A DNA stretch of 64,000 bases from Podocnemis expansa. Lineage: Eukaryota; Chordata; Testudines; Podocnemididae. Under the pieces are notes generated by a model. That model was not told where the DNA came from, made no database searches, and saw only the letters and a list, made by a program, of their open reading frames with translations. Position 1 is the first letter of the stretch, and every line of letters begins with the position of its first letter. The translations under genes and the position numbers were made by a program. Positions 43,113 to 55,782 of the stretch are shown here, in pieces. The DNA lies in contig ML681995.1 in assembly GCA_007922195.1 (NCBI GenBank), forward strand, positions 21,252,566 through 21,316,565. Reading direction: 5' to 3'.

Positions 43113-46100
43113 AGGAGGAGATGGTTTTGCTTTCACTTTATCAAACCTCTTGGTAAGATTATGTACTCTAGATAATTAATCATTACATTTCCCTATATGC
43201 ATAATTACATCCACCCTCTCAGTTCCTTACCTCCGCACACACAAACAAATTCTTATACATGTGCTTAGAGAGTAATTACATGGTGAGTATGCTGTGATTA
43301 AAGGCAATATAAACTGTGTTGCTTAATTAAAAAAAACAAAACAAATTAGATCATGGGTAGGAAATTGCTGAACTTGTTTAGGTGAATCCAAACCATCTTT
43401 CTTTTTTTTCCTTACACTTTGAAATGATCCCAGCTAGGTGTCTGAGATGAAAACTGTCGCACACGCATGAGGCAGTCACGCCAGCCAGTCTTTTGCTTGC
43501 AACTAATTTAAGAGGAGGGACATAAATCAGAAAGTAACATCACACTAGGCAGAAGAAAGAATGATGTATCATAGTGACCGAGCAGATTCCTCACTGCTTG
43601 GGCCCAATTCCCTACCCACAGGGTAGAAGTCATTCTCATTGACTTTCACTTCACTAGGAAATTCTTACATCCTGTCGTTTTTTGCCACATGTTTCTTGCT
43701 CCTGTGTTTTGTAATTCAGTCAGAAGTACAAGAAAGCAGAGCTCAGAATGCATAGTTATGCATTGATGAGTACATCTATAAATTTAAAACACAACTCACC
43801 AACAAGGTTTTGGTACAAGAACAGAAGACCTTTTATTCTCCTGATGAAGTTTTGAGTGACATGGTGAAAATGCCAGCTTGATGAGTGTATCAGCATCGGG
43901 AGTCCCTGGAATGAGGTGCACTCAGCACAGTCAAGTGTTATGCAGGAAAGTCTCTGAGTGTGGGAGGTAGGGAGTGAGGGGTGGGACACAGAATGATTCC
44001 TTCCTTGGTCTGAACATTGAGTCAAATTTGCATCATGCAGAGGGCATGATATACATCTTATGCACCACTTAAGTCCCACATCAATTCCTGTTAGTTTAAA
44101 ATGGGACATAATTGGTGCTGGGTTGTGCAGAGCTTTGGCCCAGCGGCAAGTTTCACAGTAAATTGAGCTAAAAACACTCCCTGCACCCAAATAACTGACG
44201 TTTACGTTTGAGTGTGTATGAGTGGTTTCCCCTCATGTGACCTGTCATTTTCAAGTGCTTCTCCCTGTCTTGTTTTCTTTTGAAAGAAGCTGAAGGACTA
44301 AAATACTTAAGCATGAGAGAGCCTGTTTTCCCTGTATTCGTGTTCTTGCCTGCCAAAAAATCCTGTGCTTTTCATTGCTTTCCCAGCTCCATTTTTCCAA
44401 GAGGCTCGGATTGTTGAGCTCTGCCCCCCAATTTTCATTCTCTATTTTGTTGGGATATGTAAATGTGAGTGCAATTTATCTCATGGCCTGCAAATATCTG
44501 ACTCCCCTAATTACACCCGCAAGTCAGAGAGCTGCAAGTCTAAGTCCCATTAGCCTGCATTTTTTTGGACCAGAAAGATTAAAGGGGCAAAATAGGAGCT
44601 GGGCTAAAGCCTCTTTCAGAGGTTCGTTATAATAGGCATAGCTGGTAGTGCTGCCTTTCAGCAAGATTGTTGACACTTTCCATTTTAAAGATCCTGTTTT
44701 CAGTGACTTCTAGGTTTGACAAATTTGAGCCTTTCAGGCTGAAATTTTCTACATCAAGTGTCTGCCTCAGGCTGTTTTTTTAAGTTACAGCTAAAATTGT
44801 TCAGCTGAAAATGAGATTAGGGAAAAATACTTTATTTTGCCATATTTAAAACATCCTCACTTCTGTCTTAATTTAAAAAATTCTTGCACCTCCATGCTTT
44901 GGTACAGGGTATTAAATTTGATGGGGAGTTCATCTTGATATCAAGAACGTACTTTCTGGTATCCCTGTGAAATTCACTCAGTTCGGTCAAGCTGTATGAC
45001 TCTGGAAAATCTCAGTAGAGACTTACTAGTTTGGCAGCTAAATTCTCCAAAGACTTCCTCTGCACTAAGCATGCTCCATCCCCTTGGTATTCCTGTCTGT
45101 AACTGGACTGTGCATGGCCCATCTCCACAGACCAGTATGCTCCAGCCCTAGGCTGCAGGGGCTGAGCAGGAATTTCTCTGCAATTGCTTCCCCCAGCTTA
45201 TGGCATCTGTTGTGCATGTGGGCACCAGAACTAAGATCAGGGAACTTGTGTCCTCTGCTCTCACTGCTCTGCTGTTGGTACGCAGGCACCATGGAGGATG
45301 AAGAGGCAGCAGTGATTTGAGTCTTGTAAGGCAGATGGATAAGGAACAGTGAAGTCTGGGTGAGAAAGAGAAGCTGGAGCTGAGGGGCGAGTCAGAAGAC
45401 AGGGACTGGAAGGTCAGAGGTAGTGATGGGGAAAGGGACAGGAACTCAAGGGGGAAGGAGTGATAAGAAGGAGGAAAGGGGAGTACAGCAGCAATGTAGA
45501 AGCTGGGGCAGGAACACAGGGAAGGAGGAATAAGGCAGTTGTGAGTCCTTAGGAGACATAGAAGTAAGGCAGGGGCAGGATCTCAGAAGGAGAACAGATA
45601 AGAGCAAAGAAAGGAAGAGTCCTGTTTGGGCACTGGCTTTGAAGACTCTAAAACCACTAGAAAACAATCCCCACCAGCTCCTACACTGAACACAGGATTC
45701 CTGTCTCTCATCTGTCCCCAGCAATACCTACGAAACCCGCTGACAATGGACCTTTATCATTCTCCAGTGGCTGTTCCACGTAAAAAAGAACAGCCACTAC
45801 AGCAGCTTCCAGTTACTCATTTCAGGCAGAAGTCTGTGGGGTAGATCTTAAAGTCCCAACCCAGGCAAATACCCTATGTAAGGAAAATTGTATGTAATCT
45901 CTTCTGTAGGACAGTGAGAAAGGTGCTGAAGTGTAGGCCTTGTTGGAGCCGTGGGTTGCTATGGTAGTGGGGTCGTTTCTCTGGCAAGTCATGTATCTAA
46001 GTTTCTTTAACAAGCGGCCTAGAGTTGATAGTTAAAGTGTGTTATCTCCCCTTTCTCATGCTTTTTCTCCTGACCATCTGGACAAGGAATGTAAGCTAGA

Positions 46101-46408
46101 CTGTCCGTCTTTGTTCTAACTGAAAAGGGAGTATTACCTCCTATCTCCTGCTCACCCTTCTTGGCACCATAGCCTCACAAGAATGGAAGGTCAGCATCTC
46201 TAGGCAGAAATTAATGAGTTTGCAGGTACTGCGGCTGCCCAGGATAATGCAAATGATGTCAACAGTAAACAGAGGCGGGGATAATTATATGCATTCTTTA
46301 ATCATTAATATGTATTTAATAATGTTGATGTAACCATATAAGGGTCTCTAAAACATTGTCAATCATGTAAGTATTATCATAGTATTATCATACTGTACTG
46401 GATAAAAG
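43113..46408. other. Long stretch without recognised genes
   Basis: No classified repeat or gene. The largest frame, 43756-44190 on the minus strand (144 codons), has no recognisable domain and no flanking exon signals. Confidence 0.5.
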
Positions 46409-46665
46409 TGTTGTGATGCTGCCCCTCGGGGCTCTCTCTTGCACTCAAGTTGTTGGGGGGGGGGCGCTGCTCAGAGGGGCTAGCACTTCTTTGCTGCCCT
46501 CTGATGCAGTTCCTTTTGTTATTCAGCTGAATAATAAATCCTGAACCACACCTCGTTCTCTGCTAATTTGAGTCTCAGCTGGGAACGGGCCTTCATCACT
46601 GGGGAGAATCGGTGGTCTCTCTTTCCAGGTTGAGAGCCCTGATTAATTTGTCCCCCACACCTACT
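46409..46665 (+). mobile_element. LTR-like segment (weak)
   Basis: Begins tgttgtgatgctgcccctcg, holds an AATAAA-type signal in gaataataaatcctgaacca near 46530, then tgagtctcagctgggaacgg and ends ttgtcccccaca. The order polyadenylation signal, short U5-like tail and CA end suggests a retroviral R-U5 segment, but no TATA box or clear target duplication was found. Confidence 0.4.
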
Positions 46666-49302
46666 AATATGATTTCATATGATGGAATTGATTTTTTCCC
46701 CCAGTGTGCTGTCTTTAAAGACTCAGGAAATGAAACAAAACCAAACCTTATGTTAAAAGAACATTAAAGATGAAAAGACAGGCACTGAACATGTCATGAA
46801 GACCAGAATAAGGTTGCCCATATTGCCATAACTCAGCCCACTTGTATGTATGCATAATGATATAGTGTTTAATTACAGGGTCTCATACTATTTTTTTTCA
46901 GCACTTATTCTATGCACCAAGACAGATGACACTCACTGAATAAACAGATAATTAATATTTCATTTTATCTTTGCCATAATTTTCAGTAGTTCAATTGATG
47001 TCTAACTGACAATAGCCCAACAGGGCTTTAAATTCTCCAGAAATAAATCAGAAGACTCTCATTGACTGAAATGAGGACAGTAAAAATTAACCTGTGACCA
47101 AGTCTTTTTGGGTTAAACCAGAGGGCAGTTGGATCATTCAATTTCCAGCACTGCCATTTGATAGAAATATCCTTTTATCTCATGTGATAGGCCCTAATTG
47201 GCTTTTGCCAGCTCTCAGCCCTTTTAGATGCTGGTTCCACCAACGGCTTGCTCTGGGAGGCCTTTCTAGGCAAACCCTGGAAGGTCAAGCTCTTTCCCAT
47301 CTCTCAAAGGATCAGTTGCTGTGGTGAGATGTGCCAAGGTAGTGGGGCATCTGTTAGAAGGCAGTGAATGCCTGTTACACCACAGCACAGAGCTCTCGGG
47401 TTATTTTCCACATCATACTCTGAACATAGAATTATTAATTTACTAATAAGCTTTTCTATGGCATTCATTGCCACTGAATCTGAGTCACAAACCATTAATG
47501 ACTTTATCTGCGTATCGCCTCCTGGAGGAAAGTGGTCTCATTATCCCAGTTGTCTAGATGGGGAATGCAAATCAAGCTGGTCAAATCTTCTCTAAGTTTA
47601 GGCACCCAATTTGTGGTATCTAAGGCCTGAGTTTTCAGAGTATTTAGCATTTAAAAGGGTTTTATATGTTCAGAACAGAAATCTTGTGAGCACTCATCCC
47701 TTGTGTAAATGAGACGCCATGGTTTCAGTTGGGCACTCAGAAAATGGAGAACACACAGTGAAGGACCAGCTGTCATTTAAGTGTCTTGCCCTTCATCACT
47801 GAAACTCTTTGGCAGAGAAAGGGATAGAATTCAGTTCTCCAGGGTGGCATTCAACTGCTGTATTCATGGGATCTTTCTTTCCCCCTACAGTCCCCTATCC
47901 CATTCACTAACATCTTCCAGCTTCTGCAACAAAATGAGGCAGGAAGTCCTATATACAATGAATTGATTAACTTACATAAGTCTGATTTGTTCTCAGAGCA
48001 CAATTCAGCCTGTGCATCTAATAGGTACAGATCCTTTGGCAAAAAAAGTAGACTGTATCATGATGCCAACACACAAAGAGGTTGAACTAAGATTGCGCCA
48101 GCAGTCTTAATTCTGGCATTTCCTACTTGTCAGTGCTTGACTTTACAATCTTCACACAGGATTTTTTTTTGATAAGTGATGCCCAGTGTATCAAGAAATC
48201 AAACTCAAAAGAAAACTCTCTTTCTTCCAGTCCCCTAGAAATCTCACTACATGCAAACCTTATTGACTCCCTCATGAGGGGGCGCCAGCAGGATGAGATC
48301 CACTACACAAACCTCTGCTACTTCAACAAAGTAACAAGTAGAAGTGCTTTATAAACTGAGATACAAACTAATCACAGGGACTGTTGTTTGAAACACAGGC
48401 ACTGGCAAGGTGAAATGCAGTATTGTTTAAGCCTGTCCATATCAACATGGCAGACAAGTGTAAGGCACAAAATGAAGAATGCTCTATCCAATTGAAACTA
48501 CATGTACAACAGGCACTGGACCAACTGAAACTGTGGGGGCAATTTAAGTCAGTAGAAGTAATTACCTGAGGTGGAATTGGTCAAGAAAACAGCTGACAAA
48601 CCTATATTTGCAAAAATGCAGCAGATCTTTCTTACAGGGGAACAGGACCTTGGTTTTAAATGTCATTTGGAAGATGACATAGAAGCCTATTGTGTTTGGT
48701 CCCCCAACACCAGGCTGAGACATTAGTTTAGTAAAGAGCTCAAAGGAAGGGTTATATGTGCACTACAACACACAACAGGAAGTTTTTCTTTAAAACTATC
48801 TTCATTGTCAAATGCTGGTACTATATATGATTAATACTGGATATTAATACAAGCAAGATATTGTTCATCTGGGCTGATGCCCATACATTTATATTACCTT
48901 TAAAACCTTTAGTAAGGATTTATCTTTTTAAAGAGAATACATACTGAATACTGAACATGTAAATCTTTTATTTGCAAAGAATGGTTTTATTTATACAAAG
49001 GAATTTTTCCAAACAGTTAGATGCAGTATATAGTTTTTATTCCTTCCCCAACTCAGGACAGCTGTGTATCTTTCTGTTAAACATCCATTCCTTCTTTAAT
49101 AAACTTCTAACTGCAAATTTAAAGTAGGAAATGAGGATGAAGTTCTCCCCTGGGTTTAGAGCAGAGGTGAATTTGCTTTGCATTCACATGTGGGATGGTG
49201 TTTGATTATGTCAAATATATTTGGACATGCGTGCATGCGCGAATATGTGGACCCAAAACAAAAAAAGAGAAAGGCCCAGTCATTCTTCCACTCAATCACT
49301 AG
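46666..49302. other. Long stretch without recognised genes
   Basis: No supported gene or classified repeat. Frames at 47094-47327, 47368-47595 and 48127-48354 have no recognised domain. Confidence 0.5.
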
Positions 49303-49665
49303 GGCTATGTTCACACACAGGGGGTTATTTTGATACAAGTTGTTTCGATACAAGTTGTACTGAAATAACGCCTTATTTCGAAATAAGTTAATTCGAATTA
49401 ACAGTTTATTAATTTGAATTAAGGAAAAAAGCTCAAAGCGAAATAGCATGTTCAGACAACAGTTATTTCGAAACAAGTCACCGTTGTTTCGAAACAACAT
49501 GTTCGGACGGCATTGTTTCGAAACAGTCGTTTCGAAACAACGTTGTTTCGTCCCCACATGGGGTTTAAGTTGTTTCGAAACAACGGTGTGTTGTGTGAAC
49601 ATGGCCTTTCTTATTTTGAAACAACCTCTGTTGTTTCAAAATAAGACTGCTGTGTGAACACACCC
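49303..49665. mobile_element. Inverted-repeat DNA transposon (363 bp, TTTCGAAA type)
   Basis: Starts GGCTATGTTCACACAC and ends GTGTGAACACACCC, flanked by TAG and TAT. Interior of gttgtttcgaaacaa and ttatttcgaaataa palindromes around a catgttcggacggc centre. Its TCGA cores are the best preserved of the four copies of this subfamily. Confidence 0.8.
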
Positions 49666-49668
49666 TAT

Positions 49669-52552
49669 GACTTTTGCCAATGAGAGCAGAATTGGACCCA
49701 GTGTTTGGAAGACCTGGGTTCTAATTTGCAAAGAGTCTGCCTGATGTGTGCCTATGTCTGCATAATTGCATGCATAAATTGTGCACACACAGTTACCATG
49801 ACTGCAGGTTCTAATAGAGCACTACCAAGAGTTTTAAGCAAGTTTTTCATCCACCCTGACATTGTTTGTTTTGAGAGCAGCAGTGAGAGAAGACAGCTGC
49901 CTATCATGGTCAGAGCCTGACAAGATAATGTGTAATTCTTAAATATATCCAACCAATATTAGAAGATTTTGATGATACCTTACTGTATATCTGAAGACAT
50001 TTCACCATATTTTAGCAGACATTTAGCCTGAGAACTCTATGGGATAGATGCTTGTGCTTTGAAAATGTGTCCAACTCTTATTGCTTTCAGCTTGTTGTTG
50101 AAGTTTAGTATAAGGAAAGGTTTAAATCAGAGAATAATGGGGGTGAATCCAGAGCTGGAAGGTAATGCAGGATAGGTCTCTCTTAAGAAGGAAGATTAAA
50201 AGCACCACTTTCCCATAATCCATGCAAGACTTTGAAGTCAGAAGTACTGGGAACCTAGGTTAATGCTACAAATAATCCTATAATAGTTTGTGCAGGTTTT
50301 ATAATCCATAGTTGTCTCTGGGGTTTTGACTGTATTAACAAAAGTGGAATGGTTTCATTGGCAAGATAGCTTTGAAAACAGTGATTTGTTAGACTTCATT
50401 CATGCAGATAGGAGTATGAAGTTTGTGGATTATAATCACATTTACTGTGAATATGATGATTAAAAGTTATGCTCAGTATTAATAATTTTTGGTAGAAATA
50501 ATTTCCTATTGTTAACTGAAATTCAACTGACTCTGCACCAGCAAAGCTGAAAGACGCTAATGAAATGCCTCTTCCTGACACCCACTCCCTTGAATACTTT
50601 TCAGAAATTACTAAATAAAATACAGTAATAAATGCAGATGTAAGGATTTTTGCAAAGAATGGGGGAGATAGAAACTACAACTGAGTGCAGTGCTGCAGCA
50701 ATACCAGGGACAAAAGGTAATCCTTGTACAAAGAGAATCATTCATTTTACAGTGAATAATATAAAAAAGACAGATGATCCCTATGGAGAAGAAACTCTTA
50801 ATAAAGTTAAAAGGGATATGGATTAAAATGACCTTTGGAGTATGAAAGAGAAGGAATTACTTGGAGAATTGCTTCAAAGACCAAGAAGGCATCTTGGTAA
50901 AACTGCTGCTATGGTATAATTAAAGACAGACCCTTGTGTTAGTGAATCCTTTCTGTCCCAGAAAGCAAAGACTAATGGAGGTTTGAACCTTTAAAAATAA
51001 AGGTAGACTATTTAATTGAAATATACATCTGCATAACAACTTTTATCCCAGGATCTCTAGGCACCCAAACTTTAATTTCAGCCTCCATCAGAAGTAGGTA
51101 CCATTACTGATATTTTACAAAGATTATATGATTTGCCCACAGTCACACAGAGAATCGGAGGAAAAGAAATCTCCTGACTCTCAGTGGCCTGGACAATGAA
51201 CCCTCCTTTTTCAGTCAAAAGGCAAAAACATGTGATGTTTGTAAATAATATTTAGACATGATCACCAAGACATACAGCAGAATCTAGTATTCAAGGAGGT
51301 GGATCTTCTGCTGGAAATAATGCTTCCTATGTGTTACCCGTTTCCACTAAGAATTGCTAATGCAGGGTTCTGTTGTGGCTCTTTGGGTGCTATGTGCTGC
51401 TCAGTCATCTCACCAGGAGCACAAGAAGACAATATACTTTTTCAAGGTCTCAGAGCTACAGGTTGGCAGGATGTGTACCTCCACCGCTGAGTAAGTGGTT
51501 CTTAAACATCATTGATTCATATGCCTTTTGGAAACAAGCCATTGCTAATGAACTGATGGAGCAGTGAACCCTTGTACCGGCTGTGGTAAACACACTTTAG
51601 TCTGGAACATAACATTACTCCACCATGTCCTTGCTAGCTTTGGGATGGTGTCTGTCCTTATGTGACATCCCTTCGCTGAAGATGGAAGATGTCGTGTGTC
51701 TTGTCTGCCACCCTTCCAAAGAAAGGTCCAGGCCCTTTCAATGGCAATGTAAGTACTTAAAAGACCCCACTTTTCCCTCTGTGCAACACAAAGGTTGCAA
51801 AAGCTAGCCAGCAATGAGAAAGTTAAAGATGAGCTAGGAGAAAGTGCCACCATGAGGTGCACATGCTGAGTGTGAGCTTTAAACAACCACAAAATCAATC
51901 AGAAAGCACTTTAGCACAGAGACATGGTATTTTTTGAGAAAATGCACAAATACCTTCCTGCTGGCATTCATTTCAGAATCCAGTGTTTTCTGAAAGAAAA
52001 GTAGAAAGGGGGAAAGGAAAGCTCCTCTTTCCTTTTTCATATTTGCACCACATTGTGCTGACATAAATCAAAACGGCAACAATTTTAGGAAAATTATTTT
52101 CTTCAGATTCCTTGTAAAATCTCTTGTCCTTGGCCTCAGCTGAAAAAGATTCCATGCTCTGAGCTGAGCCGATGCATGAATTGTGTAAAAATCTGTGTTT
52201 GTATTATGAAATTATGACGGTAGCTTTTGGAAGATGTACTCAGCCAGGTCATGAAATCTGGCATTGAAGCTGTGAAGTTTGCATAGTATCTTGGCTAGCA
52301 TTCTCCCTTGTCATGATGGTAGTTTCTGACGTTTGGGGTGGGAACTTTTAAAGAGCACAGATGGTTGCTGTGTTTGTCCACATATTACCTGATTTTCAGC
52401 ATTGCAGAGCACTCAGACCTCCCATTGAAGGAGCAGAATTTTCATTATATTGTGTCTATGCTTATCAAGGGACTTGAGCTCCCAAGAACATGAGAGGAGT
52501 TATAAAACCCAAATGAGGATATCTAACCCAATATCTTTCTTCAGATGGCTTT
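49669..52552. other. No gene seen; one old repeat fragment
   Basis: A MIR/L2-like piece at about 51115-51205 (atttgcccacagtcacacag, then ctcctgactctcagtgg). Other sequence is unassigned. The frame 51545-51898 on the minus strand has no recognised domain. Confidence 0.45.
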
Positions 52553-52560
52553 GGCTAATC

Positions 52561-53014
52561 TAGGGGTTAACATTGGCTGGAACGCATGGGAATGCTGTTC
52601 CAGGGCCCACTGTTTTTAAGAGCTCAGCATTCCAGGCCCCCTAAAAATAGCAAGCCCCAGAATGGTGTTCTACTGCATTGGGCAGCGCAGGGATTTCTAA
52701 AAACGCCACCCCCCGCCTGGTCTCACTGAGTATGTTCAGAAGTTCTGAGCATGCTCAGTAAGACCAGGCTCTAGCCTGAAGCCTCAGCCTGGGCTGGGGC
52801 CCCTTCCCATGGCGGCTAGAGGTAGGTGTGGGAGGCGAGGAGCTGAGGTAGGGGTTGATGGGGGCAGGAGCTGGGGTGGGGGTAGGCATGGGGGGGGCTG
52901 GAGCTGGGGTGCATAAGGGGGCCTGCAGCAGTGCAAGGGGGGCCCACATCGGCATGAGGGGGGACGCCAATTTAGGAGGGTTCTGGGACCTGCCAAATTA
53001 TACTTTAACCCCTG
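52561..53014. mobile_element. hAT-type element (454 bp), CAGGGGTTAAAG family copy 1
   Basis: Left end TAGGGGTTAA (first base likely C originally), right end CTTTAACCCCTG. The perfect 8-bp duplication GGCTAATC flanks it (52553-52560 and 53015-53022). Interior GC-rich with a ggagctggggtgggggtagg array. No transposase. The copy at 55053 is in the opposite orientation. Confidence 0.92.
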
Positions 53015-53022
53015 GGCTAATC

Positions 53023-53105
53023 ATTTCACAGTCTGTTGAAAGCATATGCCCAAATAAATTTTTTAGTCTTTAAGGTGCCAGAGAACTCCTTGTATGTTTT
53101 AATAG
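53023..53105 (+). mobile_element. Penelope-like element 3' fragment (family 1)
   Basis: tgttgaaagcatatgcccaa, aataaattttttagtcttta, aggtgccagagaactccttg. This is the part from the second hammerhead box to the arm. The hAT element at 52561 lies immediately upstream and may have split or truncated it. Confidence 0.7.
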
Positions 53106-53227
53106 GACTTAAAATGATGCTCATCTTAAGGGAAAGGAATGGTGCCCATTTAAGTCAAATAGCCTGAGATAGGTAGTAAGCTAGATTTGATTTTGAGAGA
53201 AACTTAAAATAGCCCTTTTGCTTTTGA

Positions 53228-53244
53228 GTGTGTGTGTGTGTGTG
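53228..53244. repeat. GT microsatellite
   Basis: An uninterrupted GT run of about eight units followed by a G run. Confidence 0.8.
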
Positions 53245-53700
53245 GGGGGATAGATAGTGACCCCCATACATAAGCATTGATGGGGATATGTGCCTGCCTG
53301 CTGAGCCAACTTCAATGTGCAGAACATCTCATAGGAACCTTTATCCTCTTCCCTGAAAAGACTCCAAGAACTGTTAAACTGCAATGACTGGGGTGCTTTT
53401 GACAAGACAGCCTTAAAGAGGGATATTCCTTCATTGCAGCTCTAGGAGCAAGAAGAGGTTCTGATGGATGTTCTACTGCATGGCTTGAATGGCTTTTCAC
53501 AGAGTAGTCCAGAATGCATATAGAGTTGGGGCTCGTATAGCTTCCGTTGAGTGGTGGATTCTCCTCTGCTCTTGGTGTGAGAGCCATGACTTTCACCTGG
53601 GTTAGGTCTCTGGGCAGATGCATCATTTTAAATCATTCTGGTTTATTAAATGTGGGGAAGGCTGAAAAAAGGCAGCAAATCGTCACTCAGTTAAAATGTA

Positions 53701-54149
53701 GGCTATGTTCACACGTAAACTGTTATTTTGAAATAAGTTATTTCAAAATGAGTTATTTCAAAATAAAGTCCTTATTTCGAAATAAGTTAATTCAAATTAA
53801 GAAAATGTTAATTCAAATTAAGGGAAAGCCTGCTATTGAAACGGCTATTATTTTTGAAATGGTTATTTCGAAATAAGACCGTTTGGACATGTTGTTTCGA
53901 AACAGTTTTTTTGAAACAATGGTGTTATTTCAACACAACGTGTCTGAACGCCGTTGTTTCGAAACAGCTGTTTCAAAACAACAGCTATTTTGATTTCAAG
54001 TGAGGTTTTACTGTTTTGAAATAACGGCCGTTATTTTGAAACAATGGGTCCCATTGTTTTGAAATAATGGAACATCGTGTGGACGTAAGAAATTTTATTT
54101 TGAAACAATGGCTATTGTTTCTAAATAAAACTCTCATCTGAACACAGCC
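53701..54149. mobile_element. Inverted-repeat DNA transposon (449 bp, TTTCGAAA type)
   Basis: Starts GGCTATGTTCACACG and ends CATCTGAACACAGCC, flanked by GTA on both sides (53698-53700 and 54150-54152). Interior of ttatttcaaaat, gttgtttcgaaac and aagtcctta units around an aacgtgtctgaacg centre. Confidence 0.85.
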
Positions 54150-54152
54150 GTA

Positions 54153-55044
54153 TTGTATTTGCAGACCTTTTTACAATATTGCATTATGATAAGAATTAAC
54201 TTGTGAACCTTTCATCAATGTACATTATCATCATTACATCCCCACTGCAAAGGAGATCTTTTTTCCACACCTATGACAGACTTCTATTCTGAATTTTGCT
54301 GGAAGATACTAAGATCACTGCCCCTCATCACACCATTTGGAGCCTGTTAGCCAAGTAGACTCTGAGGAGCGCCCCTGCCTCCAAATCTCTAATCTACACA
54401 TTATTCTGGCTCTCTCAAAAAGCTGAGTGGACTTTTGTGTTGTAAATTTTTACTATCAAAGTGTAATTTTTTTTTCACTATCATGCTTTGCTTTTGCAAA
54501 TAAAACTTCAATGCTGCCAGCTGGCAATTCCCTGGGAGCCCCAACTGTGTGACAACAGTTGTAGATTATAGAGAGCTAGTTTAACTGCTGATAGGCTCTG
54601 TGGAGTATAGGATTTAGTGTGTGTGTGGGACCAAGGGTGCTACACCTATTAAACAGCTTTTGGGGGAGTGAGATCCAGAATATTTTAAATTTGTGGCAGA
54701 TGCCCCTAGTGCAATTTTAATAGTTGCCATTAAAAAAAAATCCTTCTTGAAACAGCAGTTTTGGAGAGATCTTTCATGTTGATTTGTCATGCCTTACCTC
54801 TTAAATGCTCCAGGATGGACACATCTGTAGTCATGAAGAATCCAGCATAAGGAAGTGCTGATTCTTATGGGGCATTTTGGGTGCTACTGCAATAAACAAA
54901 GGATTCTTGAGAAGAAAGGAACTTCCATTCTCGGTGAAAGGCTTTTTTTTAAAAGAAGAAAAAAACTGTTTCACCAACAACAGAAAGTTGAGAGAGCTCC
55001 TCAACTCAACCTGCAGCTCTGCCTAGCCTACTTCCTGTTAGATA
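54153..55044. other. No gene seen
   Basis: AT-rich sequence without recognised features; short T and A runs at about 54468 and 54730. Confidence 0.45.
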
Positions 55045-55052
55045 CCTGGGGT

Positions 55053-55774
55053 CAAGGGTTAAAGTATAATTTGGTGGACCCCAGAACCCTCCTAATTGGG
55101 TGTGCCCCTTCTTGCATGGGTGTGTCTCCTTCACGCATGGGTAGGCCCCCCTCCTGAATGTCCAGACCCAGCTACTGCCCCCCACCCCAGTTACTGCCCC
55201 CAAAACACCTACTCCCATCAGACCCCTTTCCCCATGTTGTTCTTGGCCCTACTCCCTGCCCCCATTCCAGCCCTCCTGACCCCCCCATCTTCATGTCACC
55301 CCTTTCAGTCCCCAAGCCCTTCCCAGCCCCCCCATGCCCACCCCTTCTCCTCCCTCAGCACACACACCTTCCCTCCCCCATGCTTTTCCCGCCGGCTGCC
55401 CAACTGGCCCAACCCCCCTATCCCCCTTACCTGGCCGCAGGACCGGGGAGGGGGAAGGAGGCTGCGGCGCTGGCCGGCCAGTGGGCCAGCAAGCAGGAGC
55501 CCTGGCCAGAGGCTGGGGCCTGGCCACGCAAACAGCCAGGCCCCAGCTGGAAGGAGTGGAGCCACACAGGTTCTGGGGAAGGGAGGGAGGGCTGGCCGGC
55601 TGCACCACGCAGCCCCTCCCTTCTGCCGGCCTAGGGGGAACACGTGAGAACACTGGGTTCTGGTGCACCCTTGTATTTTTAGGGAGCCCCAGAACGCAGA
55701 GTTCTGGGGTGTTCCACTATTTGGGGGCCCTGGAACACCACGTTCTGGGGAGTTCCCCCTTACTTTAACCTCTG
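55053..55774. mobile_element. hAT-type element (722 bp), CAGGGGTTAAAG family copy 2
   Basis: Left end CAAGGGTTAAAGTATAAT, right end CTTTAACCTCTG. The flanks cctggggt (55045-55052) and cctggagt (55775-55782) agree at 7 of 8 bases. It is inverted relative to 52561-53014 and longer because of a C-rich interior. That interior gives long spurious frames on both strands (55096-55768). Confidence 0.88.
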
Positions 55775-55782
55775 CCTGGAGT

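Noticed and set aside
43756..44190. 144-codon frame on the minus strand in unannotated sequence
   Set aside because: No recognisable domain, no sign of conservation and no exon-like flanks; this length is expected by chance in 64 kb.
49303..49665. Regularly spaced palindromes resembling a CRISPR array
   Set aside because: The units are palindromes of variable spacing within a transposon bounded by terminal inverted repeats, in a vertebrate genome; there are no unique equal-length spacers.
55096..55768. Frames of 112-183 codons on both strands
   Set aside because: Inside the C-rich interior of a hAT element with an 8-bp target duplication; no domain and no splice context.
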